Position numbers and translations under genes: made by a program
Assembly (NCBI GenBank): GCA_964614515.1
Contig: CAZTPJ010000001.1
Span: 60,128-124,127 of the forward strand
Direction: 5' to 3'
Length of the DNA stretch: 64,000 bases
Origin: CAZTPJ01 sp964614515
Lineage (GTDB): Bacteria > Planctomycetota > Phycisphaerae > Phycisphaerales > UBA1924
Notes under the pieces: model-generated
What the model was told of the DNA's origin: nothing
Databases searched by the model: none
The model's input: only the letters and a program-made list of their open reading frames with translations
In this document: positions 18,304-27,704 of the stretch, piece after piece
Numbering within the stretch: the stretch's first letter is position 1
Layout of the letters: every line of letters starts with the position of its first letter

Positions 18304-19371
18304 ATGACACCATCGCGCTCAAGCGTCCGAAGAATCGCCCGATGCGCTGCTGCCAGCGCGGTCGCCCTGATGTTCGTCGCTGCGCCGGCATTGGCGCAGG
18401 ATGCGGACCTGAAGATTCGCGCGACGCCCGAGCCGGCCGCATCGCCCGCGCCCGACCCCGTGGTCGAAGCCTTCAAGGAAATGCAGCGCCGGGCCAAGCC
18501 GCTGGAGCGTGAACTGCGCATCATTCGCTCCAAATACATCCGCGGCATCCGCAACGTCGAGATTCGCCAGGCCGGGATTCACAAACTCCGCGAATACACC
18601 GACCCCGCCTCGTTCCCCCTCATGCTCGAAATCTTCCGCAACGATGAGGATGTGCGGCTGGCGCTCATGCGATACCTCTCGGACATGGAAACCGATGAGG
18701 CCGACGCGACGCTGGCGTGGACGGCCGTGTATGACGAGTCCAAGGCCGTGCGCCAGATTGCCTCGGACACGCTCAAGGACCGCTTCGCCAAGGAAGAAGT
18801 GAGCATGGGCGTGCAGACGGTGGTGGCGCAGGGCCTGCGATCGAGCAAAGACTCGGTACTCTCGGCGTCCGCGAATCTCGCAAGCGTGCTGAAACTCTAC
18901 GAAGCGATTCCGATGATGATCAACGCGCAGATCGGCGGCGGGGGAACCGGCGCTCGCGTTGGTGGTGGGGGCGAAGGCGCGCTGGCCTACATCCTCGTCG
19001 GAAAGCAGCAGACGTTTGTGTCTGACCTCACACCCGTCGTCGGCGACAGCGCTGTCGCGTTTGATCCCACGCTGAGCGTGCTGACCGAGGGCGTGATTCT
19101 CCGCGTGATCGATGCCGTGGTGCTGACGTATCGTGTTGAAGTGCATCGCGCCCTTGTCGGCCTGAGCAGCGCAGGCTGGGGCCAGCCGACGGACGAACTC
19201 GGCTGGGACCAGCGCAAGTGGCACGAATGGGCCAACGCGGAATTGCCCGCGATTCTCGCCAAACGAAATGCGGAACTGGATGAAGAAGCCGCCAAAGCCG
19301 CCGCGCAACCGCCCGCACCCGACGGCCAGGCCGCCGCGAACCCAGGTTCGGCGACGCTGCCACCGGGGTGA
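18304..19371 (+). CDS. Secreted HEAT-repeat-like protein
   Basis: 355 residues. A signal peptide (RRIARCAAASAVALMFVAAPALA) is followed by helical repeats at about residues 70-200, for example REYTDPASFPLMLEIFRNDE and YDESKAVRQIASDTLKDRF, which look like HEAT or armadillo units. A glycine-rich stretch (GGGGTGARVGGGGEG) separates a second, beta-containing part. The C-terminus is Ala/Pro-rich. No enzymatic motif recognised. It is divergent from the acyl-CoA synthetase and ends three bases before the convergent 5-oxoprolinase gene. Confidence 0.7.
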   Translation: MTPSRSSVRRIARCAAASAVALMFVAAPALAQDADLKIRATPEPAASPAPDPVVEAFKEMQRRAKPLERELRIIRSKYIRGIRNVEIRQAGIHKLREYTDPASFPLMLEIFRNDEDVRLALMRYLSDMETDEADATLAWTAVYDESKAVRQIASDTLKDRFAKEEVSMGVQTVVAQGLRSSKDSVLSASANLASVLKLYEAIPMMINAQIGGGGTGARVGGGGEGALAYILVGKQQTFVSDLTPVVGDSAVAFDPTLSVLTEGVILRVIDAVVLTYRVEVHRALVGLSSAGWGQPTDELGWDQRKWHEWANAELPAILAKRNAELDEEAAKAAAQPPAPDGQAAANPGSATLPPG

Positions 19372-19374
19372 GTC

Positions 19375-22300
19375 TCACGCCGACGGCGTGATGCGCCCCG
19401 CGCCGCCACCACCCGGCGTCTCGATCACCAGACGATCGCCTGCGCCCACGTCGGTCGTGGCCGCATGATCGAACAGTTCGCTCGTTCGATCCGCGCGAAC
19501 GATTCGATTCACGCCCGGCGCGCCATCGTTCGCATCACCAATGCCGCGCGGCCCGGCCGTGCGCCGCTGAGTGATGACTGAGACGGTCACCGGCCGTAGA
19601 AACAGCAGTTCCCGCACGAGTCCATCGCCGCCGCGCCAGTGCCCCGCCCCCCCCGAGCCGCGCCGGATCGCGAAGCGCTCGACGCGCACGGGGTATCGAT
19701 GCTCCAGCACCTCCGCGTCGGTGATGCGCGTGTTGGTCATGTGCGAATGCACGCCCGAAGCGCCGTTGAACCAAGGCCCCGCGCCGCACCCACCTCCGAG
19801 CGTTTCGTAATACCCAAAGGTCGAATCGCCAAAGAGCACGTTGTTCATCGTTCCCTGGCTCTCGGCCGTGATGCCAAGCGCACGCAGCATGAGATTCACG
19901 AGTCGCTGGCTCGTTTCGGTGTTCCCGGCGGCGACGGCGGGCGCGGGGGATGACGAGAAGTCGGGATTGAGCATCCCGCGTGGGATGATGAGCTTGACCG
20001 ATCGCGTCAACCCTTCGTTGAGCGGCATCGGCTCCGCGATCAGCAGCCGCAGGATATACATCACCGCGCTCGTGACGATCGCCGGCGTCGCGTTGAAACC
20101 CCGCGGATGCACGCCGTCGGTACCGGTGAAGTCAAACGTCACCCGGCGTCCGCCGGTGATGCGCACGGCCAGGGGCCAGCCATCATCCATGGTGTCGCGA
20201 GCTTCGCAATCGTTCATGCCCGCGATCAACAAGCGCACTCTAAACTCCGCCCGCGACAGCAGGTGCGACATCGTCGCGGAAAACGCTTCGACGCCGATTG
20301 TCTCAGCCAGCGCCACGATCGCCCGCGCCCCGCGCTGATTCGCCGCCACGGCCGCGTGCACATCCGCGAGGTTGTCGCCGATGCGTCGGCTGGGCCACCG
20401 CGCGCTGCGCAGCACGCGCTCCAGCGCGGCATACTGCTCGACGCCGCCGCGCACGAGGTGCATCGGCGGGATCACCACGCCCTCCTCTTCGAGCGTCACG
20501 GCCTGCGCGGGCATGGATCCGGGCGCGATGCCGCCGATCTCCGCGTGATGCGCCCGTGATGCGACGTGCGCGATCAACCGCGACTGGTCATCGAACACCG
20601 GCGTGATCACCGTGATGTCCGGCAGATGCGACCCGCCGAACGCGGGGTGATTGGTGACGACCACATCGCCAGGGCGCATCGTGATCGCGCGTCGCACCGC
20701 GCGGACGCACTCGCCCAGCGCGCCCAGATGCACCGGCACATGCGGGGCGCTGATCACCAGCGTGCCCTGGGCATCGAGAATCGCGCAGGAATAATCCAGC
20801 CGTTCCTTCACGTTCGTAGACACGGCCGAACGACGCAACTGCTCGCCCATCTCGCGACCGATCGCCTCCAGACGCGCGACGATCAGATCGCCCGAAGCGA
20901 CGCCCGGCCTTAGCGCGGCGGATGCGGGCGCTTCACAGGTCAACACGATCGCCCCGGCTGAATCAACCTCGCAGCGCCAGCCCTTGGCGACGAACGTCGT
21001 GCAATGCGGCTCGACGATGAGCGCTGGCCCGTTGATCCGTTCGCCCGGGCGCAGGGCATCGCGATGGAGCCGGGGCATCGCGCCGGGGCGAGAGTCGCCG
21101 ATATCGGCCGGCGGACTTGCGATGGTGTGATCCGGCGACGGGGCAGTGATATCCGGCGCAACGCCCGCCGCCCGCGCCACGGTGCGCAGTGACTCCACTT
21201 CAACCTCGCGCGCCGGTCTCTCGTGCCCGTACACCTCGCGATACCGCGCATCAAACGCCGCGCCAAGATCATCGAGCGCTGCGAACTCGATCGCCAGACT
21301 TGTCTCCTGCCCGGCCAGACGCAGCGACGCGATCCGGCGAACGATGCGCACCTCTGCTTCGTCCTCCGCGCCCACCGCCGCCACGGCCTCTCGCTCCAGT
21401 GACTCGACGATCTCCCGCAGCGCGGCCAAATCATGCAACGGCCGTAGCACCTGCCGCTCCGCCACTCGCTCCACATGCGCCCGGCCGAGTCCGACGGCGC
21501 TGAGCAATCCCGCATCGCGCGGCACGATGACGGTCTTGATCCCCAGCCGCGCGGCCACGCCGCACGCATGTTGCCCGCCCGCGCCGCCGAATGCCACCAG
21601 CGCATACTCGGCCGGGTCATACCCTTCGCGAATCGAGATCTCGCGAATCGCCTCGGCCATGCGTTCATCGGCCAGGTCGATCAGGCCGTGCAGCAGATCA
21701 TCGCGCGACACGTCGTACCCCTTCTGCGGTGACACGTCGCGCCGAAGCGACTCGCACGCCGCTTCCGCCGCAGCCACGGAGATTGGCAGCGATGCGAGCG
21801 CCGCATCGAACCGCCCGAGCAGCAGGTTTGCATCGGTGATGGTCATCGGTCCGCCCTGGCCGTAACACGCCGGACCCGGATTCGCCCCCGCGCTCTCCGG
21901 GCCGACGCGCATCGAGTCTCTTTCGCATCGACAGATCGATCCGCCGCCTGCCGCCACGCTATGCACGGCCACGGCCGGCGTCGCAAGATGCACGCCCGCG
22001 ACCGCGTGTTCAAACATCAACGCCGGCTCGCCGTCGATCCGCGCCACATCCGTACTCGTGCCGCCCATGTCGAACGAAATCACGCGGTCATGGCCCGAGG
22101 CCTTTCCCGCCGCGGCCGCGCCGATCACGCCACCCGCCGGCCCGCTGAGCAAACTGTCCTTCGGCGCAAACGACCGCGATCGAACCAACCCCCCCGCGCT
22201 CGTGAGCACATGCAAAGAGCCGATCGCGCAAGCGATCGAAGGTTTGTCGTCATCAGCGCCATCCGTTTCACATGAAACAACCGATGGCGAAGACTCGATC

Positions 22301-23214
22301 GCCTGTGCGATCGGCGCTTTTCCATCCATCGCGCGTTCAATCCCACGCAGATACGCATCAAGCGGACCTGACAGGTACGCATTGACCACGGCCGTCTCCG
22401 CACGCATTCGCAGGCCGATTGTCGGCGACAGATCGCTGGACATCGACACATGCGCAAAGCCCATCTCGCGCAGAATCTCGGCGACGCGATGTTCGTGCGC
22501 TGGATTCACCCATGCGTGCATGAGCGCGACGGCCGCGGCCCGCACGCCGCCGGCCAGCACGCGCTGCGCGGCCTCGCGAACGGCGGCCTCATCGAGCGCC
22601 CGCACGATATCGCCATCGGCCGCGAGTCGTTCATCAACTTCGACGACCGCCGCGTGCAGCGGCTCGGGGCTGACGACATTGAGCGCGAACAGATCGGGTC
22701 GCTGCTGCGTGCCGATGCGCAGGACATCGCCATGCCCGCGCGTGACGAACATGGCCACGGGCGATCCTGCCCGTTCGAGCAGCGCGTTGGTTCCGCGCGT
22801 CGTCGCCAGCCGCATGGCCATCGGCGGCAGCACGCCGCCCACCGGCGTGCCCGTGAGCATCCGCGCCGCCAGGACCGGCGCTTCCTCGCCCGCCACCAGC
22901 GACACACCCTCGCGCATCGCCCGCGCCGCGTCGTGCCACGGCGACTCAAGCACCAGCACATCGCCGTCAACCCGCGCGACTCGGCGCTTCACCATGCCAT
23001 CGCTCGCGACGCACATCATGCCGACGGCAAACGTGCAATCACGCCCTCCCATCTCCAGGCAAACTCGCTCGCTGTCCGCCTCGCGCACTCGCGCACGCAC
23101 GATCCCGCTGCTGAGCACCTTAAGACGATGGATGCGCCCATGCGGATCCACGGCCAGGCAGTCCGAGAACGTGCCCCCCGTGTCGATCCAGATTCGCCAA
23201 TGCCCCGTTCGCAT
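19375..23214 (-). CDS. 5-oxoprolinase / hydantoinase A-B fusion protein
   Basis: 1279 residues. ATP-dependent opening of 5-oxo-L-proline to glutamate in the glutathione salvage route is the family's usual reaction; N-methylhydantoinase or acetone carboxylase activities are possible. The HyuA half starts WRIWIDTGGTFSDCLAVD and has GGTSTDVARI and the LSGPAGGVIGA ATP-binding region; the HyuB half contains DVVVTNHPAFGGSHLPD and GGCGAGP. Start is the ATG at 23214. Unusually, residues about 300-333 are encoded by an inverted pair of R1 palindromes (PIAQAIE ... SIACAIGS) inserted in frame in a linker. Confidence 0.9.
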   Translation of the reverse strand: MRTGHWRIWIDTGGTFSDCLAVDPHGRIHRLKVLSSGIVRARVREADSERVCLEMGGRDCTFAVGMMCVASDGMVKRRVARVDGDVLVLESPWHDAARAMREGVSLVAGEEAPVLAARMLTGTPVGGVLPPMAMRLATTRGTNALLERAGSPVAMFVTRGHGDVLRIGTQQRPDLFALNVVSPEPLHAAVVEVDERLAADGDIVRALDEAAVREAAQRVLAGGVRAAAVALMHAWVNPAHEHRVAEILREMGFAHVSMSSDLSPTIGLRMRAETAVVNAYLSGPLDAYLRGIERAMDGKAPIAQAIESSPSVVSCETDGADDDKPSIACAIGSLHVLTSAGGLVRSRSFAPKDSLLSGPAGGVIGAAAAGKASGHDRVISFDMGGTSTDVARIDGEPALMFEHAVAGVHLATPAVAVHSVAAGGGSICRCERDSMRVGPESAGANPGPACYGQGGPMTITDANLLLGRFDAALASLPISVAAAEAACESLRRDVSPQKGYDVSRDDLLHGLIDLADERMAEAIREISIREGYDPAEYALVAFGGAGGQHACGVAARLGIKTVIVPRDAGLLSAVGLGRAHVERVAERQVLRPLHDLAALREIVESLEREAVAAVGAEDEAEVRIVRRIASLRLAGQETSLAIEFAALDDLGAAFDARYREVYGHERPAREVEVESLRTVARAAGVAPDITAPSPDHTIASPPADIGDSRPGAMPRLHRDALRPGERINGPALIVEPHCTTFVAKGWRCEVDSAGAIVLTCEAPASAALRPGVASGDLIVARLEAIGREMGEQLRRSAVSTNVKERLDYSCAILDAQGTLVISAPHVPVHLGALGECVRAVRRAITMRPGDVVVTNHPAFGGSHLPDITVITPVFDDQSRLIAHVASRAHHAEIGGIAPGSMPAQAVTLEEEGVVIPPMHLVRGGVEQYAALERVLRSARWPSRRIGDNLADVHAAVAANQRGARAIVALAETIGVEAFSATMSHLLSRAEFRVRLLIAGMNDCEARDTMDDGWPLAVRITGGRRVTFDFTGTDGVHPRGFNATPAIVTSAVMYILRLLIAEPMPLNEGLTRSVKLIIPRGMLNPDFSSSPAPAVAAGNTETSQRLVNLMLRALGITAESQGTMNNVLFGDSTFGYYETLGGGCGAGPWFNGASGVHSHMTNTRITDAEVLEHRYPVRVERFAIRRGSGGAGHWRGGDGLVRELLFLRPVTVSVITQRRTAGPRGIGDANDGAPGVNRIVRADRTSELFDHAATTDVGAGDRLVIETPGGGGAGRITPSA
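22217..22317. repeat. Inverted pair of R1 palindromes inside the 5-oxoprolinase gene
   Basis: Copies at 22217-22240 and 22295-22317 in opposite orientation. The spacer itself contains an imperfect palindrome centred on GTTTCACATGAAAC (22265-22278), so the full 101 bases can fold as one long hairpin. The reading frame is open through it. The 16-base centre matches 14 of 16 positions of the ParB-binding parS consensus, but the central CG is changed. Confidence 0.85.
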
Positions 23215-23309
23215 CGGGCAAGCGTAGTTCAACGTCCCCCGAGAGTCCGTGCTCCGATCGGCCGTGCCCCGACGATGCGCTTCGCATTGTCGGGCTTCGC
23301 GCGATGCGA

Positions 23310-25325
23310 TCACTCTGCGCGAGTCGCGTCCGCCGCCGCAGTCTCCTGCGATTGCTCGGCGTGGCCTTCGATCTGCAATCGCAGAAACTCCGCGTATCGC
23401 CCATCGCGCGCGAGCAGTTCCTCATGCGTGCCTGACTCGATGATGCGGCCCTCCTGAAGCACCACGATTCGGTTCGCATGTCGCACCGTGCTCAGGCGAT
23501 GCGCGATCACGATGCACGTGCGTCCCTTCATCAGTGATCGCAGGCTGCGCTGAATCAGCACTTCGCTCTCGGTGTCGAGGTTGCTGGTGGCTTCGTCGAG
23601 GATGAGGATCAGCGGATCGGCGAGGATCGCCCGCGCGATGGCGATGCGCTGCTTTTGCCCCCCGCTGAGCCGCACGCCGCGCTCGCCGATGATCGTGTCA
23701 TAGCCGCGTTCGAGGTGTTCAATGAACTCGTGCGCGTTGGCGAGTCGCGCCGCCTCCGCGATTGACTCGCGCGACGCCCCGCGCCGACCATAGCCGATGT
23801 TCTCGGCCACGCTGCCATCGAACAGGAACACATCCTGCTCGACGATGCCCAGAAGACGGCGATAACTCCCGACTTCGATCCGCCGCACGTCCACGCCATC
23901 GAGCGTCACGCGCCCCTCGACCGGGTCATAGAAACGCGCCACAAGATTGCACAGCGTCGTCTTGCCCGAGCCGCTCGGGCCGACCAGTGCGATCGTCTCG
24001 CCGGGCTTGATCTCAAGATTGATCTCGCGCAGGACGGCCTCGCCGCGGCGCACCTGTCCATTGTTCTCCGCCCGGGCGTCGCGACGCATCCGCTCCATCA
24101 GCGGATACGCGAACGTCACGCGTTCGAGCGCGATGTGCCCGCGCGATGTCTCTCGCTGAACAACCACATCCGCCCGAGTGTCCTCAAACTCTCGCGGCTC
24201 GGCCAGCAGGTCAAGCACGCGATCAAAGCCGGCCAGGTGCGTCTGCGTGTTGGTCGCGCTGACCGCGAGAAGTTCCATCGGACCCATCAGCATCAGCACA
24301 TACGCGATGAACATCATCACGCTGCCGATCGTCAGTTCGCCCTCGATGACGCGCCAGCCGCCATAGACCAGCACGGCCGTGCTCGACAGCGGCAACAGGA
24401 GGTTCCAGAGGATGTCGATGGCGCGTGACCACCACCATGCGAGCATTTCCTGTCGTGCCATGAAGTGTCCGCCGCGGATGAATCGGCCGGCCTCGCCCTG
24501 CTGTCTGTTGAACCCGCGCACGACGCGCATGCCGCCGAAGGCCTCGGTCGCGTGGGCATCGATGCCCGTGCGCGTCGCGCGAATGTCGCGATGAATCGGG
24601 CGAATCCGCGAGATCCACGTCTGATGCGACATCCACACCAGCGGCAGCAAAATCAACGCCCCCAGCAGCATGCGCCAGTCGATCACGGCCAGGATCACCA
24701 GCGTGCCGAGCAACTGAACGATCGCCTGCCACGGGTTGTACAGGATGTTGAAGAGCAGTTCCGCGGCCTGTCCGGCATCTTCACGCAGGATGCTCGCCAC
24801 GCCCCCGCTCTTGAGCGAGTACACGCGATGCAGCGGCAGACGCACGGCATGGTCAAACACGCGCCGACGCAGCGACGCCTGCACCCGCTTGACCAGTCGC
24901 GTCATCTGATACCGCCCCCACATCCCGACGATGATGCGGATGATCGTGATGACCATCGTCACGACCCCCACGCCGATGAGTTGCAGCAGACGATCCTCCG
25001 CCAGCCACGCGGGCAGCCCCAGCCACTGCGGCATCGGACGCTCCGGCGTTGGCACGATCACATAGTCAATGGCGAACTTGGTCAGGGCCGGGATGACCAG
25101 GGCCAGGCCGGTGCCGAGCGTGGCCGTGCAGAGTGCCGCGATGACATAGATGCGGAACCCGCCGAGGAGTCGCCAGAACTCGGCGAACAGTTGGATGAAG
25201 GATCGGCTTCGTCGTCGTTTCTGCGATTCACCCTCCGCGCCGGCGCGGTCTGGCGGCCCCTCACCCTTGCGCCGCCGTCGATACTCGCGATACCGGCGGC
25301 CGCTGCTCAATGACGAACTGGACAT
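23310..25325 (-). CDS. ABC exporter, fused permease and ATPase (MsbA-like)
   Basis: 671 residues. Residues about 55-360 form the six-helix transmembrane domain, beginning RIYVIAALCTATLGTGLALV. The ATPase half has Walker A GPSGSGKTT (near 447), signature LSGGQKQRIAIARAIL, Walker B LILILDEATSNLD and the switch histidine in IVIAHRLSTV. The basic N-terminal 50 residues are extra. It probably works as a homodimer exporting a lipid or other hydrophobic compound; substrate unknown. It lies 95 bases upstream of the 5-oxoprolinase start on the same strand. Confidence 0.9.
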   Translation of the reverse strand: MSSSSLSSGRRYREYRRRRKGEGPPDRAGAEGESQKRRRSRSFIQLFAEFWRLLGGFRIYVIAALCTATLGTGLALVIPALTKFAIDYVIVPTPERPMPQWLGLPAWLAEDRLLQLIGVGVVTMVITIIRIIVGMWGRYQMTRLVKRVQASLRRRVFDHAVRLPLHRVYSLKSGGVASILREDAGQAAELLFNILYNPWQAIVQLLGTLVILAVIDWRMLLGALILLPLVWMSHQTWISRIRPIHRDIRATRTGIDAHATEAFGGMRVVRGFNRQQGEAGRFIRGGHFMARQEMLAWWWSRAIDILWNLLLPLSSTAVLVYGGWRVIEGELTIGSVMMFIAYVLMLMGPMELLAVSATNTQTHLAGFDRVLDLLAEPREFEDTRADVVVQRETSRGHIALERVTFAYPLMERMRRDARAENNGQVRRGEAVLREINLEIKPGETIALVGPSGSGKTTLCNLVARFYDPVEGRVTLDGVDVRRIEVGSYRRLLGIVEQDVFLFDGSVAENIGYGRRGASRESIAEAARLANAHEFIEHLERGYDTIIGERGVRLSGGQKQRIAIARAILADPLILILDEATSNLDTESEVLIQRSLRSLMKGRTCIVIAHRLSTVRHANRIVVLQEGRIIESGTHEELLARDGRYAEFLRLQIEGHAEQSQETAAADATRAE

Positions 25326-25468
25326 CGGGGAATCGTAGCGAGGTTCACAATCGGCAGATTGTCTCGTGTGTCACGCGAGCGTTGCCATCAATCACTCTCC
25401 CGTGGCTAGAATCGGCGTGTCGAGATGAGTGATTTGTCGATTAGGGGCCACGGCCTAGGAGAGATTCG

Positions 25469-26569
25469 TTGACCACTAGCACCCCAGCAGCATGGGCATC
25501 CGCCGGTCATGAGCGAGGATTCAATGTGCCGGGGGATGTGAAGCGGTATCTAGACGAGCCGTCGATTCGTCCGATGTTCTTCAAAGGCGATGCCGTGGAA
25601 GTATTGCGACGGTTTCCATCGGATTCAATCGACTTCGCCATGACGAGTCCCCCGTACTGGGGAAAGCGTCAGTATGCAGGGGGGGGGCTTGGCCTTGAAT
25701 CATCGTATGGGGAGTACGTCGAACAGTTGCTCTTGGTCTTCGTCGAAGTGCGCCGTGTACTCAAACCGACTGGTTCGTTCTGGCTGAACATCGGCGACGG
25801 CTACCTGGACAAATGTCTGCTAGGACTTCCGTGGCGAATCGCGATCGCGATGATTGACCGGCAAGGGTGGGTGCTTCGCAACAGCGTTGTATGGAACAAG
25901 GTCAAGGGCGGTCCGGACAACTCGGGGGACAAGTTGCGGAACGTTCACGAATCCGTATTCCATTTCGTCAAGATGCCGAAGGGGTATCACTACGACGCGG
26001 ACGCGATTCGAAAGACCCCTCAGAAGGCACAGGTTGTCAACGGGGCGGTCGTTTCCGCCACGGGCGTCAGCGGCGTGCGGTATCGCAGGCAGATCGAGCT
26101 TTCGACGGCGCTGTCGAGCGGCGAGAAGCAGGCGGCGTTCCGCGCCCTCGAGTCCATGCTCGACGAGATCCGCGATGGGAAGATCGCCGATTTCCGCATG
26201 ATTATCAGAGGTCAACAGCGATCGACCCACTCCGATTCCGAACGTGTTTCGGGCCGGGCTCGCGAACTCGCGCAGCGAGGGTTTTATTTCCTGAAGTACC
26301 ATCCCAACGGGTGCAAGCCTGGCGATGTCTGGGACATCATCCCGGAGGATACTCAACGTCGCGACGGCCACTTTGCTCCCTACCCCGAGGATCTCTGCAA
26401 ACTTCCGATTCTGGCCACATGCCCGCCTGGAGGCGTCGCGCTCGATCCGTTCTGTGGGACAGGCACCACGAACTATGTCGCCCATCGACTCGGCCGAAAG
26501 TCCATTGGCATTGACACGTCCCAGGACTATATTCGCATGGCTGAGGAACGCTGCGGGATGCTGCTATGA
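25469..26569 (+). CDS. Type II DNA methyltransferase (beta-class, probably N4-cytosine)
   Basis: 366 residues. The catalytic motif IV TSPPYW (59-64) precedes motif I DPFCGTGTT (from 326), the order of beta-class amino-methyltransferases; the TSPP(Y) form is most often seen in N4-cytosine enzymes, N6-adenine remains possible. The intervening 200 residues would hold target recognition. The start is a TTG with AGGAG nine bases upstream. The stop overlaps the ATG of the restriction gene (ATGA), so the two are translationally coupled, and protection comes first in the operon. Confidence 0.9.
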   Translation: MTTSTPAAWASAGHERGFNVPGDVKRYLDEPSIRPMFFKGDAVEVLRRFPSDSIDFAMTSPPYWGKRQYAGGGLGLESSYGEYVEQLLLVFVEVRRVLKPTGSFWLNIGDGYLDKCLLGLPWRIAIAMIDRQGWVLRNSVVWNKVKGGPDNSGDKLRNVHESVFHFVKMPKGYHYDADAIRKTPQKAQVVNGAVVSATGVSGVRYRRQIELSTALSSGEKQAAFRALESMLDEIRDGKIADFRMIIRGQQRSTHSDSERVSGRARELAQRGFYFLKYHPNGCKPGDVWDIIPEDTQRRDGHFAPYPEDLCKLPILATCPPGGVALDPFCGTGTTNYVAHRLGRKSIGIDTSQDYIRMAEERCGMLL

Positions 26570-27417
26570 GCGAGATTGTCGAACTCTTCGGCGCCTCCAC
26601 TCACACCACCGATCCGAAGTTCTGGCGTCGGGCCGTCAAGACGCAGCGCTGCCCATTTCTCGATCGGACCTGCATCAAAGTCCGCAAGAGCCGGCCTGAC
26701 ATTTCGATCGGCACATGCATGGTGGGGCAGGGACGCGCACGCGAGCCGATTGTCATCTGCCCGTTTCGATTCCTTGAACGCAGGCAGGTCTTCACCGATT
26801 CGTTGCACCTTCTCACACTCCATGAGCCCGGCAACGAACTCCATGTCATTCCCGAGGTCGCCGTCCCGGGTGGGAGCGTTGATTACTTCCTCGTATCCGT
26901 CCGCGCTGGAAGGCCGGTCGACTTCGTCGGTATCGAGCTGCAAACGCTCGACACAACCGGCACTGTCTGGCCCGCCAGGCAGCGTTTCCTGCGATCCGTC
27001 GGACTCACCGTGGAAAGGCAGGACGTCAACTCGAACAAATCCTTCGGCATGAACTGGAAGATGACCGCGAAGACCATCCTGGTTCAGCTCCATCACAAGG
27101 TTGAGACATTTGAGCATGTCTCCAAGCGACTGGTGCTGGTTGTACAAGATCGGCTGATGGACTACATGCAACGAGAATTCGACTTCGCGCACATCAATAC
27201 GCCCCCTCGCCTCGGTGACGCCATGCAATTCCACGCCTACGCCTTCCATCCGACCGAACAAACGATGAACCTGCGACTAGCCGAACGGCACAGCACAGAC
27301 GCTCAAGGTGTTTCCGCTGCTCTCGGACTCAAGGCCCACGCCAAGGTTGAACTCAGCGTCATTCTGGACGAGATTCGGCGGAAACTGTCTGAGAGGACGC
27401 TGTGGACACCCGCATGA
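26566..27417 (+). CDS. NotI-family type II restriction endonuclease
   Basis: 283 residues. The N-terminal segment CPFLDRTCIKVRKSRPD followed by SIGTC matches the NotI family. Cys29, Cys36, Cys51 and Cys65 are placed to form the Cys4 iron site described for NotI. A PD-(D/E)xK-type centre is visible: Glu97 in IPEVAV, Asp106 in VDYFLV, then Glu124 and Gln126 in GIELQ. The recognition site is presumably long and GC-rich like GCGGCCGC, but this is inference. It overlaps the methyltransferase gene by four bases. Confidence 0.87.
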   Translation: MSEIVELFGASTHTTDPKFWRRAVKTQRCPFLDRTCIKVRKSRPDISIGTCMVGQGRAREPIVICPFRFLERRQVFTDSLHLLTLHEPGNELHVIPEVAVPGGSVDYFLVSVRAGRPVDFVGIELQTLDTTGTVWPARQRFLRSVGLTVERQDVNSNKSFGMNWKMTAKTILVQLHHKVETFEHVSKRLVLVVQDRLMDYMQREFDFAHINTPPRLGDAMQFHAYAFHPTEQTMNLRLAERHSTDAQGVSAALGLKAHAKVELSVILDEIRRKLSERTLWTPA

Positions 27418-27704
27418 CCCATCCGGCTTCGCGCGATCTTGCGCAATTCTCGCCTTGTTGCCGGTGTCGATGTCTCCTATCATTATGACCGATGCAACTA
27501 CGCGGGCTCGCGCCCGTGCGGAGATCCCCCCACCACATGCCCCATCGCCCATCACCTGCGTCGTCTCACGAAGGCCAGCCCCAATCCGCAGTGCTGATGC
27601 GGTCACATGATGCGAACGCCTGCGGCACCCCCAGACCTGCCCCAACATCACCCCGTGTGCCGTCTGCCGATCAAAGCTGCGACCAGCGCGCATCCGATTC
27701 TGCC

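Noticed and set aside
27277..27693. A minus-strand gene overlapping the end of the NotI-like gene
   Set aside because: No family signature, Arg/Gly-rich composition, and it is partly antisense to a well-supported gene.
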